Position numbers and translations under genes: made by a program. A stretch of DNA of 64,000 bases, taken from contig JADJOU010000006.1 in the NCBI GenBank assembly GCA_016713645.1, positions 153,303 to 217,302 of the forward strand. Direction: 5' to 3'. Below are positions 18,444-25,957 of this stretch, one piece after another (within the stretch, counting starts at the first letter, position 1; every line of letters starts with the position of its first letter). The notes under the pieces were generated by a model. That model ran no database searches, was not told the origin of the DNA, and worked only from the letters and a program-made list of their open reading frames with translations. This stretch comes from Bacteroidota bacterium (GTDB lineage: Bacteria; Bacteroidota; Bacteroidia; Chitinophagales; JADJOU01).

Positions 18444-19043
18444 TTATTTTACTTTTGCATTTAAATCGCTGATGACTGATTTGGTGATATCCAAACTGTC
18501 ATTGACATATAAGAATGCGCCATTTTTCTGGTAACCAACGACCATGTCGTAATTGCCATAAGCCGCTTTATTCTCTTTAAAGAATTTAGATACTTCATTG
18601 ATCAAGGCGTCATTTTGTGTTTTCGCTTTTCTCATCAATGCATCGCCTTCCATTTGTTTCTCTTTTTGCAAAGCATCATTGCGCTTCATCAAATCCTCTT
18701 GCTGCGCCTTAGCAGTAAATTCAGTAATTTTGCCCGCTTGTGCTTTTTGCATCAATTCGACATAATCTCTCTGCAATCCCTCTTCCTTTGCTCTAATTTT
18801 ATCGCTGAGCGCTTTCTCTTGTTGCTCTAAATCATTCGACATGGCTTTAAATTTAGAATATTGCTCCATCAATGAATCACTATTGATAAAGACCACTTTG
18901 GCACCGCCACTCATTTTTTGGATAGCCAATTGAGTTTGAGGTGAAGTCTTGCTGCAACCTGAACATTTGGTGAAATGCAAATAGTATAAAACAGCTATTG
19001 CGAGGAATAAAACGACATTAAGGATATTGGAAAAGTTTTTCAT
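18444..19043 (-). CDS. OmpH/Skp family periplasmic chaperone
   Basis: 199 residues. An N-terminal hydrophobic segment (FSNILNVVLFLAIAVLYYL) acts as signal anchor. The rest is a long Lys/Glu/Gln-rich coiled coil (LEQQEKALSDKIRAKEEGLQRDYVEL...), flanked by KVVFINSDSLMEQYSKF and the C-terminal NYDMVVGYQKNGAFLYV typical of OmpH. Skp-type chaperones hold unfolded outer-membrane proteins in the periplasm. It precedes coaB on the same strand with a five-base gap. Confidence 0.85.
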   Translation of the reverse strand: MKNFSNILNVVLFLAIAVLYYLHFTKCSGCSKTSPQTQLAIQKMSGGAKVVFINSDSLMEQYSKFKAMSNDLEQQEKALSDKIRAKEEGLQRDYVELMQKAQAGKITEFTAKAQQEDLMKRNDALQKEKQMEGDALMRKAKTQNDALINEVSKFFKENKAAYGNYDMVVGYQKNGAFLYVNDSLDITKSVISDLNAKVK

Positions 19044-19143
19044 GTATTATCTTGTTTCTAGTTTGATTTTTGGCAATATTCATCATTTTATGCGGATTCT
19101 GCAAATAAATAAAGTTAAGGGTTCGCGAAATCTCTAAATTGAA

Positions 19144-19151
19144 TATATTTG
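19144..19151 (+). promoter_or_regulatory. possible -7 box upstream of nuoF (TATATTTG)
   Basis: TATATTTG matches TAnnTTTG, 20 bases before the chosen nuoF ATG at 19172. TTCG, a weak match to the -33 TTTG, lies 18 bases upstream. A very short leader would result. Confidence 0.35.
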
Positions 19152-19171
19152 CCTTTTATAGAAGTCTACAC

Positions 19172-20524
19172 ATGTCAAAAAAATTATTGCTCGCCAACGA
19201 TCGAATTCCCGGGATAGAAACGTATGATGTTTATAGAAAGCACGGCGGCTATGCTTCCGTAGAGAAAGCATTGAAAATGACTCCTGACGAGATTGTGCAG
19301 GAAGTGCAAAAATCTGGACTACGGGGCCGAGGGGGCGCAGGATTCCCAACGGGCATGAAATGGAGCTTTCTCGCCAAGCCTGAGGGCATTCCGAGATATT
19401 TGGTTTGCAATGCCGATGAATCTGAGCCGGGCACTTTTAAAGACCGCTATTTGATGGAGAAGATTCCCCATCTCTTGATTGAGGGAATGATTGCATCGAG
19501 TTATGCCTTGGGCGCGAATACCTCTTATATCTATATCCGCGGAGAGTATATGTGGATTGTAGGCATTCTCGAAAAGGCCATCGCAGAGGCGAAAGCAGCG
19601 GGCTTTTTGGGTAAAAATATCTTGAATTCAGGCTATAATTTAGAATTGTACGTCAACCCAGGTGGTGGCGCCTATATATGTGGCGAAGAGACGGCGCTCT
19701 TGGAATCCCTCGAGGGAAAGAGAGGCAATCCACGCATGAAACCACCATTTCCAGCGGTAAAAGGCCTTTGGCAATCTCCTACGGTGGTGAACAATGTTGA
19801 AACCATTGCTGCTGTTGTTCCCATCATCAATATGACGGGAGATGAATACGCGAAATTGGGCATTGGCAAGAGCACTGGGACGAAATTGATTTCTGCCAGC
19901 GGCAATATCAATAAGCCAGGTGTCTATGAAATTGAAATGAATATTTCTGTCGAGGAGTTTGTGATGTCTGATGAATATTGCGGCGGAATCAAAAGGGGCA
20001 AGCGATTGAAGGCTTGCGTGCCCGGAGGATCATCGGTGCCGATATTACCTGCCAATCTATTATTTAAGACGGCCAAGGGCGAACAGCGTATGATGACCTA
20101 TGAATCCCTCAGCGATGGTGGATTTGCAACAGGTTCGATGTTGGGTTCTGGAGGTTTTATAGTCTATGACGAAGATCAATGCATCGTTCGTAATACTTGG
20201 AATTTCTCTAGATTTTACCACCATGAGAGCTGCGGACAATGCAGTCCGTGCAGAGAGGGAACGGGATGGATGGAGAAAATATTGCACCGCATCGAATACG
20301 GACATGGCACTGCCCAAGACATCGATTTATTGTGGGATATTCAAAGAAAGATAGAGGGGAATACCATTTGTCCTTTGGGAGATGCTGCAGCATGGCCAGT
20401 AGCGGCTGCCATTAGGCATTTTAGAGATGAGTTTGAATGGCATATCAAAAATCCAAAAGAGTGTATGGAGCGCAATTATGGCTTGGCGAAATATGCTGAT
20501 GAGCGCGAAATCATTCCTGCTTAA
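19172..20524 (+). CDS. nuoF: NADH-quinone oxidoreductase subunit F
   Basis: About 450 residues from the ATG at 19172 (MSKKLLLANDRIPGIETYD). It carries the NADH/FMN site in GLRGRGGAGFPTGMKW, YLVCNADESEPGTFKDR and GGGAYICGEETALLESLEG, and ligands of cluster N3 in SCGQCSPCREGT plus the later Cys of TICPLGDAAAWP. It is the NADH-oxidising flavoprotein of complex I. The usual partner nuoE is not upstream, and nuoG follows only after a toxin-antitoxin-like remnant, so the normal nuo operon is dispersed. Confidence 0.95.
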   Translation: MSKKLLLANDRIPGIETYDVYRKHGGYASVEKALKMTPDEIVQEVQKSGLRGRGGAGFPTGMKWSFLAKPEGIPRYLVCNADESEPGTFKDRYLMEKIPHLLIEGMIASSYALGANTSYIYIRGEYMWIVGILEKAIAEAKAAGFLGKNILNSGYNLELYVNPGGGAYICGEETALLESLEGKRGNPRMKPPFPAVKGLWQSPTVVNNVETIAAVVPIINMTGDEYAKLGIGKSTGTKLISASGNINKPGVYEIEMNISVEEFVMSDEYCGGIKRGKRLKACVPGGSSVPILPANLLFKTAKGEQRMMTYESLSDGGFATGSMLGSGGFIVYDEDQCIVRNTWNFSRFYHHESCGQCSPCREGTGWMEKILHRIEYGHGTAQDIDLLWDIQRKIEGNTICPLGDAAAWPVAAAIRHFRDEFEWHIKNPKECMERNYGLAKYADEREIIPA

Positions 20525-20533
20525 TACAAGTTT

Positions 20534-20830
20534 ATGTATCTATCTGCTTCACAAATAGAGTTAATTAGGAAGTATTTCTCCGACAAAAAGTCGATTAAAA
20601 GGGCTTATTTGTTTGGTTCATATTCAAGGGGAGAAGCGAATGAGACCAGCGATATAGATATTTTATTGGATTTAGATTATTCAACGGCTAAGGGGTTGGA
20701 TTTTATTGGTTGGAGATTGGATTTGATGGAACAATTAAATAAGCCTGTTGAATTTGTGACGGAAAAATTTATTAGCCCACTTCTTGAAAGTCAGATTCAT
20801 GAGGATAAAAAGCTGATTTATGCGCAATAA
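20534..20830 (+). CDS. MNT-type minimal nucleotidyltransferase (antitoxin-like)
   Basis: 98 residues. AYLFGSYSRGEANETSDIDI holds the GS-x-R and D-x-D catalytic motif of minimal nucleotidyltransferases, and the C-terminus LIYAQ is standard. These proteins are normally encoded directly before a HEPN RNase toxin that they adenylylate and silence. Here the HEPN start codon overlaps the stop region in the usual way but its frame closes after 19 codons. The gene begins nine bases after nuoF and is probably cotranscribed with it. Confidence 0.88.
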   Translation: MYLSASQIELIRKYFSDKKSIKRAYLFGSYSRGEANETSDIDILLDLDYSTAKGLDFIGWRLDLMEQLNKPVEFVTEKFISPLLESQIHEDKKLIYAQ

Positions 20831-20879
20831 TACTGGCGATAAATTTAGTAAAGCAATTTTGACAATTTTATTTTTATAA
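20820..20879 (+). pseudogene. HEPN toxin remnant, 19 codons
   Basis: ATG at 20820 overlaps the end of the MNT gene, as in intact MNT/HEPN pairs. The frame reads MRNNTGDKFSKAI..., where the GDK near residue 6 is the conserved start of DUF86-type HEPN proteins. It then becomes hydrophobic and ends in TAA at 20877-20879. The RNase motif (R-x4-6-H) is missing, so most of the toxin has been deleted. Confidence 0.6.
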
Positions 20880-20911
20880 TTATAATATTTGCAGAACAAA
20901 AGCAACAAGGC

Positions 20912-21853
20912 ATGAAAGTAACCATAGACGGAATCGAGATAGAAGTAGCTGACGGAACAACCATCCTACAAGCGGCGAGACAAATTGGAGGAGATGTTGT
21001 ACCTCCAGCCATGTGCTATTACAAACCCTTGGCGGGAAGTGGAGGCAAATGTCGCACTTGCCTCGTAAAGGTAACTGCAGGCTCAGCAAAAGACCCAAGA
21101 CCGATGCCTAAATTGGTCGTGTCTTGTTCTACCATGTGCCAAGATGGAATGGTCGTAGAGAGCAGCACCAGTCCGCAAGTGGCAGAAGCCCGCAAAGGCG
21201 TCACTGAGTTTTTATTGATCAACCATCCTTTGGATTGCCCTGTCTGCGACCAAGCAGGTGAATGCAAATTGCAAGATTTGGCATTTGAACATGGCGCCCA
21301 AGGAACCAGATATCAAGAGGATAGGAGAGAATTCGAACCAGTCGACCTCGGACCGAATATCAAATTGCATATGACGAGATGCATCATGTGTTTTAGATGT
21401 GTGATGACAGCAGATCAATTGACGAATGAGCGCCAACACGGTATCCTCAACAGAGGCGATAAAGCGGAGATCGGCACTTATATCGAACAATCCCTCAACA
21501 ACGACTTCATCGGCAATGTCATCGATGTATGTCCTGTCGGCGCATTGACAGATAGAACATTCCGATTCAAATCTCGTGTTTGGTTTACCAATCAATTCAA
21601 TGCACATAGAAATTGCACGACTGACAAATGTTCGGGCAATGCCGTCATTCATAAAGTGGGCGATGAAATCGTTCGGGTATCAGCGCGCAAAAATGAATTT
21701 GCCGAAGTGACTGAATGGATATGCAATACGTGTCGATTCGATAAAAAAGAGAACAGCGATTGGACTATCGAAGGGCCAGCGCATATCGATAGACACAGCG
21801 TTCAGAGCCAAGGGCATTATGAATTGTCTACGGAAGAGAGCGTGGCGATTTAG
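20912..21853 (+). CDS. nuoG: NADH-quinone oxidoreductase subunit G, short form
   Basis: 313 residues. N-terminal [2Fe-2S] ferredoxin domain (CYYKPLAGSGGKCRTC and VSCSTMC), then the His/Cys cluster region (HPLDCPVCDQAGECKLQD), then CIMCFRCV with CPVGALT for further [4Fe-4S] clusters, and the beginning of a molybdopterin-oxidoreductase-type Fe4S4 domain (CTTDKCSGN ... WICNTCRFD). The long C-terminal part of the E. coli-type NuoG is absent; short NuoG proteins are, to my knowledge, normal in Bacteroidota. A strong terminator follows, so nuoH-N must lie elsewhere. Confidence 0.9.
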   Translation: MKVTIDGIEIEVADGTTILQAARQIGGDVVPPAMCYYKPLAGSGGKCRTCLVKVTAGSAKDPRPMPKLVVSCSTMCQDGMVVESSTSPQVAEARKGVTEFLLINHPLDCPVCDQAGECKLQDLAFEHGAQGTRYQEDRREFEPVDLGPNIKLHMTRCIMCFRCVMTADQLTNERQHGILNRGDKAEIGTYIEQSLNNDFIGNVIDVCPVGALTDRTFRFKSRVWFTNQFNAHRNCTTDKCSGNAVIHKVGDEIVRVSARKNEFAEVTEWICNTCRFDKKENSDWTIEGPAHIDRHSVQSQGHYELSTEESVAI

Positions 21854-21888
21854 AAGTAATATCTTTCATTTAATGAAAGCATAAAACA

Positions 21889-21929
21889 AAAAACCCCTTC
21901 TTAGAAAATCTAGAAGGGGTTTTTCTTTT
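21889..21929. terminator. bidirectional rho-independent terminator
   Basis: A 13-bp perfect stem (AAAAACCCCTTCT 21889-21901 with AGAAGGGGTTTTT 21912-21924, loop of ten) ends in T-runs on both strands. It closes nuoG from the left and the beta-propeller gene from the right. Confidence 0.92.
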
Positions 21930-21946
21930 TAATTAAATCAATTGTC

Positions 21947-22990
21947 TTATGGACCTACTTTCGTCCAAGCGCCATTCACCAATTTTGCAATTCCGAAGAA
22001 TACTTGTGTTTCAAAGCTTCCGCCTGCATACAACTCGCCATTATACACTGCTACGCATTTCATGATGGTATAAGGAACTGTTGGATAAGCTGTCCAAGTA
22101 GTTCCATCCCACATAGCGATACCGCCTGTTGGCACTTCTTTTTTGCCCACTTTAACGGATGAGAAAGATCCTGCAATATACACTTTGTTGCCGTCAACAA
22201 ATACACCTGTCATATCGCTTTTCGGTGCATCTGGAATTTCAATCAATTTCGTTCCATCGAATATTTTTACGCCAAATTCACCTACTAAATAGAGATTTTT
22301 TCCATCGCTCGCCATGTTTTTGATTCCTCTTAATCCACCGCGAACTGGCTCAGACCAAGCTGTTCCATCCCACTTTGCAAATCGCTCAATTGGCTCGTCT
22401 CCATTCAAAGTAAAAATACCTCCACAGTATAAATCCTTGCCATGAAAAGTCATAGAAGTAACGGCTCTGTCAAATTTTGCATTGCCCAATCCGCTCCATT
22501 TCTTTCCATCGTGCACAGCAACACTTCTGGTTTCGATTGTTCCACCTACTTTGGTGAAATTGCCTCCGATATACAATTTGCCATCTTTTGCAGCGGCGCA
22601 AAAAACTTCTCTATCTACAGTTTGCTGACCTAAACTCTGCCAAGCAGCACCATCCCATTTTGCGATGCGATTGCTCTCAATAGCACCTGTTCCATCACTG
22701 CTCTTGTTTACATAAGAGAAATCTCCTGCAGCGTAGATCACTTTGCCCTCAGCGGCCAATCCCTTGCACTGTCCGTCAATTCCCTTTCCCAATCCAGCGA
22801 ATTTTGTTCCATCCCAAGTTGTGATGTTGTTCACGACCCTGCGATCACTTTTCTCAAATCGGCCACCGATGATGAGCTTGCCGTCTGCAACCAACATATA
22901 ACTAGATTCCCCAGCGATGTCTTGCGCATTTACATTTTGATGAGTAATCGCTGTCAAAGCAATCGCCCTAATAGAGTTGAAATTTTTCAT
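21947..22990 (-). CDS. secreted beta-propeller-like protein
   Basis: 347 residues. A possible signal peptide covers the first ~22 residues (IRAIALTAITHQNVNAQ). About six repeats follow, each with an IAKWDG..W..LG segment and a LYIGGNF or LYCGGIF strand, suggesting a closed beta-propeller. Proteins of this type occur in secreted Bacteroidota proteins; no catalytic residue or sorting tail is visible. Function unknown. Two 13-bp direct repeats lie 80-115 bases upstream of the start and may be an operator. Confidence 0.75.
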   Translation of the reverse strand: MKNFNSIRAIALTAITHQNVNAQDIAGESSYMLVADGKLIIGGRFEKSDRRVVNNITTWDGTKFAGLGKGIDGQCKGLAAEGKVIYAAGDFSYVNKSSDGTGAIESNRIAKWDGAAWQSLGQQTVDREVFCAAAKDGKLYIGGNFTKVGGTIETRSVAVHDGKKWSGLGNAKFDRAVTSMTFHGKDLYCGGIFTLNGDEPIERFAKWDGTAWSEPVRGGLRGIKNMASDGKNLYLVGEFGVKIFDGTKLIEIPDAPKSDMTGVFVDGNKVYIAGSFSSVKVGKKEVPTGGIAMWDGTTWTAYPTVPYTIMKCVAVYNGELYAGGSFETQVFFGIAKLVNGAWTKVGP

Positions 22991-23070
22991 GATTATTTTT
23001 TTTGTTATCCAACAAAGCTAGCATATTCACTTGTTGGATTCTATTTGAGTATACGAAATAGCCCTTTTAG

Positions 23071-23103
23071 TTTACGAATGGACGTTTTCGTTTAGGAACG
23101 GAC
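23071..23103. promoter_or_regulatory. pair of 13-bp direct repeats, possible operator
   Basis: TTTACGAATGGAC at 23071-23083 and TTTAGGAACGGAC at 23091-23103, 11 of 13 bases identical and exactly 20 bp apart (about two helical turns). They sit in the divergent region between the propeller gene and the SRPBCC gene. The spacing resembles sites bound by LytTR-type regulators, which is inference. The rest of 22991-23355 is A+T-rich without visible genes. Confidence 0.35.
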
Positions 23104-23355
23104 ATATTGATCATTTGATAAACTATGCGTTTTAACGAAATAAGAGGAAAATTTTCTTTATTAATGTTCAATATGAATTGAGATTCTTTTTCTGAGCGTA
23201 TTTATTGTGCGGGTTTCTAAGTTATAGTTTCCTAAGAAAAAAATTCTCTTTATGAAACTTCATTGAAATATTTATTTTAGAGACTTTAAAAAGAACAATT
23301 GAGTCAATTATTGCGCACAATTAGTCAAAATTTTTTATCAAAAAATCTTATAAAA

Positions 23356-23805
23356 ATGACAACAAATCAAGTTAAGCTCCACCGCGTCTTTGCAGCACCC
23401 GTAGAGAAAGTATTCAAAGCATTCACGGATCCTGATGCCATGGCCGCTTGGTTGCCTCCATATGGATTTATCTGTAAAGTGCATGAGATGAATTTTAAAG
23501 TAGGTGGACAATATAGAATGACCTTTGTGAATTTTACAACGGGAAATGGACATTCATTTGGAGGGGACTATTTAGAAATTGTACCCAATGCATTGTTGAA
23601 ATATACTGACCAATTTGACGATCCCAATTTACCTGGACAGATGATTACCACCATAGAATTTAAAAAGGTCTTATGCGGCACAGAAATTTTTGCGACACAA
23701 GAAGGCATCCCCGATGTAATCCCTGTAGAGATGTGCTATTTGGGCTGGCAAGAATCCTTAGATAAATTAAAGCGCCTCGTCGAACCCAATATCCCAGATG
23801 CATAG
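23356..23805 (+). CDS. SRPBCC / AHSA1 family protein
   Basis: About 149 residues from the ATG at 23356 (MTTNQVKLHRVFAAPVEKVF). RVFAAPVEKVFKAFTDPDAMAAWLPP is the standard opening of the Activator-of-Hsp90-like START fold, and MCYLGWQESLDKLKRLVEP its closing helix. These small proteins form a hydrophobic cavity that binds lipids or other ligands; no specific role can be given. Upstream in-frame codons (from 23299) look non-coding. Cytoplasmic. Confidence 0.85.
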   Translation: MTTNQVKLHRVFAAPVEKVFKAFTDPDAMAAWLPPYGFICKVHEMNFKVGGQYRMTFVNFTTGNGHSFGGDYLEIVPNALLKYTDQFDDPNLPGQMITTIEFKKVLCGTEIFATQEGIPDVIPVEMCYLGWQESLDKLKRLVEPNIPDA

Positions 23806-23883
23806 GAAATTTGGATTCGATGAATCATGGGATTCAATTTTTTAATGAAGCTCGCCCTCATTTGTACATCGTTTGATTTGATT

Positions 23884-24096
23884 CTATCTAATCAAGGTCA
23901 CACTTCCCTCTTTCGTAAAAGTCTGCTTATCGATAGTATACACGAGCAAATAAGTATACACTCCAATCGCACAATCACGGCCATCCCAGCCAATTTTTGT
24001 GTTCTGAATAATCGTGGACTTTTTGTCCCCATCGATTGAATACATCAAACGTTTGAATGTCCACTTCCCCGCTAAATATCGGTCTGAAAATATCAT
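23884..24096 (-). CDS. giant T9SS protein, C-terminal tail piece
   Basis: The last ~35 codons (KIGWDGRDCAIGVYTYLLVYTIDKQTFTKEGSVTLIR, here in two parts) complete the T9SS type B sorting domain whose first half lies in the frame 23975-24949. The frame is lost near 23990, where one extra G on the minus strand would give the expected WGWDGR. The first part of this frame (residues before KIGW) is shadow sequence. Confidence 0.7.
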   Translation of the reverse strand: MIFSDRYLAGKWTFKRLMYSIDGDKKSTIIQNTKIGWDGRDCAIGVYTYLLVYTIDKQTFTKEGSVTLIR

Positions 24097-24949
24097 TCAC
24101 GCCATCACCGTTTGGAGAGAATCCAGTTGGGATAATCAATCTTCCACCCACTTGTACTTCTACTCGGTGCAAATCTTTGGCGATACATCCAGCGCTATCT
24201 TTCGAGATGACTTCAACAATCTCTGATTTAAGCGGCTTATAGCGAAGTGGATTCTTAGTTGATTTGATGGGATTCCATTCAACCCAGCGCGATGGCGTAT
24301 TTCCAACAGCTGTGAGTTCTATACTATCTCCCGATTTTACAATGTCCACATTAGATTTTATCTCCACGAGATGAAACATGACCTCAATTTTTTTAGAAGT
24401 GTCGTGCTGACAATAATCATTGTATGCGGTTACTGTATAATTGGAATTGATTTTTGGTTGAATTTGAATGGATGCATTGGTCTCTTTTGTATTCCATGTA
24501 TATCGAAGCCCTCCAGACGCTTTTAAAATCAGGGTATCGCCTAGGCATATTGAATCGCGCAGACTGAAAATATTCGCCGTGGGCAATGCGTGGCTGATTA
24601 AATTCAATGTGAGAAAACTATCGCATCCTGTATAATTTGAAATAGTATCGATAAAGATTCCATTGCCAGATCTCATGGCATTGTTAAAGAAATACTGCTC
24701 TCCATCACATATGTGTTTGGTATAATTGCCATTGCTATTTTGATATGCTAGCAAGGTAAGCGTGACAAAACTATCACAACCCTTGGCGTTCTTAAATGTG
24801 CTATTATAGGTTCCCGCAGCGGAGAGGAGCGTGCCATTGAAATTATATGACTTGCTTGGACAAAATCCGCGCGTGATTGATTTGTTTGAAATAGTGTCTA
24901 CTTTCAAATTCAAAGTCAGAAAACTATCACATCCACGGCTATTGACCAA
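23975..24949 (-). CDS. giant T9SS protein, fourth piece (repeats and type B sorting domain)
   Basis: Two and a half TICSNQ-type repeats, then a PKD-like segment (GDTLILKASGGLRYTW) and the start of the gliding-motility/T9SS type B C-terminal domain (IIPTGFSPNGDGVNDIF ... TFDVFNRWGQKV). The coding frame really enters upstream of the ATG at 24949, from about 25045. Type B tails direct proteins through the type IX secretion channel to the cell surface. Confidence 0.8.
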   Translation of the reverse strand: MVNSRGCDSFLTLNLKVDTISNKSITRGFCPSKSYNFNGTLLSAAGTYNSTFKNAKGCDSFVTLTLLAYQNSNGNYTKHICDGEQYFFNNAMRSGNGIFIDTISNYTGCDSFLTLNLISHALPTANIFSLRDSICLGDTLILKASGGLRYTWNTKETNASIQIQPKINSNYTVTAYNDYCQHDTSKKIEVMFHLVEIKSNVDIVKSGDSIELTAVGNTPSRWVEWNPIKSTKNPLRYKPLKSEIVEVISKDSAGCIAKDLHRVEVQVGGRLIIPTGFSPNGDGVNDIFRPIFSGEVDIQTFDVFNRWGQKVHDYSEHKNWLGWP

Positions 24950-25957
24950 AGTATCTAAATATACACCAGCAATATTTAATGCTTTGCCATCAAAGGAGTA
25001 TGTCTCATTGGAACAGATAGTGCGGAAAATTTGATGGGTACTTGTGGGGAAGCACTGTGAGTTTCATGGTTAAGAAAGAATCACAACCATAGACATTGAG
25101 AATCGTGTCTTCATAATTCCCTGCTGTATTTATATTGATGCCATTGAATAGAATAGATTGATTCGAACAAATCGCCTGATTGAAACTGCCTGATGTGGCA
25201 TTTTCGACGGTGAGGTGCAAGGTAAGAATTGAATCGCAATTCAGTGCATTGATCAAAGTGTCTTTATAGTTGCCGGCCGTCGTCCTCAGGACACCGTTGA
25301 ATAAGAAAGATTGATTCGAGCAAATCGTCTTATATAAATCTCCTGTGGAAATGGGTTGTATAATTAAATTGAGTGTAATAAAACTATCACAACCCGCAGC
25401 ATTCGTCAAAGTGTCTAAATAAATACCCGTTGTATTTCTGATGACACCATTGAATAAATAGGTGTCATTATTGCAAATATTTTTTGTGAATTGACTATGA
25501 CTCGTATCTTTTACCGTTAAATTCAAAGTCAATATACTATCACATCCCAAGTAGTTGTTTAGCGTATCATAATAGGTGCCTGTTGTATCTCTGTTGATGC
25601 CATTGAAAAAATAATTCTGTCCAAAACAAATAGACTGATTTAAATTTTTATTTGAAACGGGTTGAACAATTAACTGAAGGGAGAGAATCGAATCGCAACC
25701 ATTTGCAGCAATCAGCGTGTCTTTGTATATCCCCGCAGTATTGCGCAGGATGCCGTTGAATAGATAGGATTGATTGGAACAAATCGTTTTTGTAAAACTT
25801 CCATTGGAAATGGGTTTGACCGTTAGATTGAGACTGATAAGCGAATCACAGCTATTCGCGCTGACTAAAGTATCATAATATATTCCAGTAGTATTTCGAT
25901 TTACTCCATTGAATAAGTAGAATTGATTGGAACAGATACTCTGATTGATGGTAGAAA
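24580..25957 (-). repeat. nine 153-bp in-frame repeats in the giant gene
   Basis: Nine consecutive units of 51 codons with fixed TIC.NQ and GCDS cysteines, the same family as in the hydrolase at 8957-11659 but more diverged between units. One frameshift (CCCC where CCC is expected; GGGG at 25046-25049 on the plus strand) lies inside the array. Confidence 0.88.
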
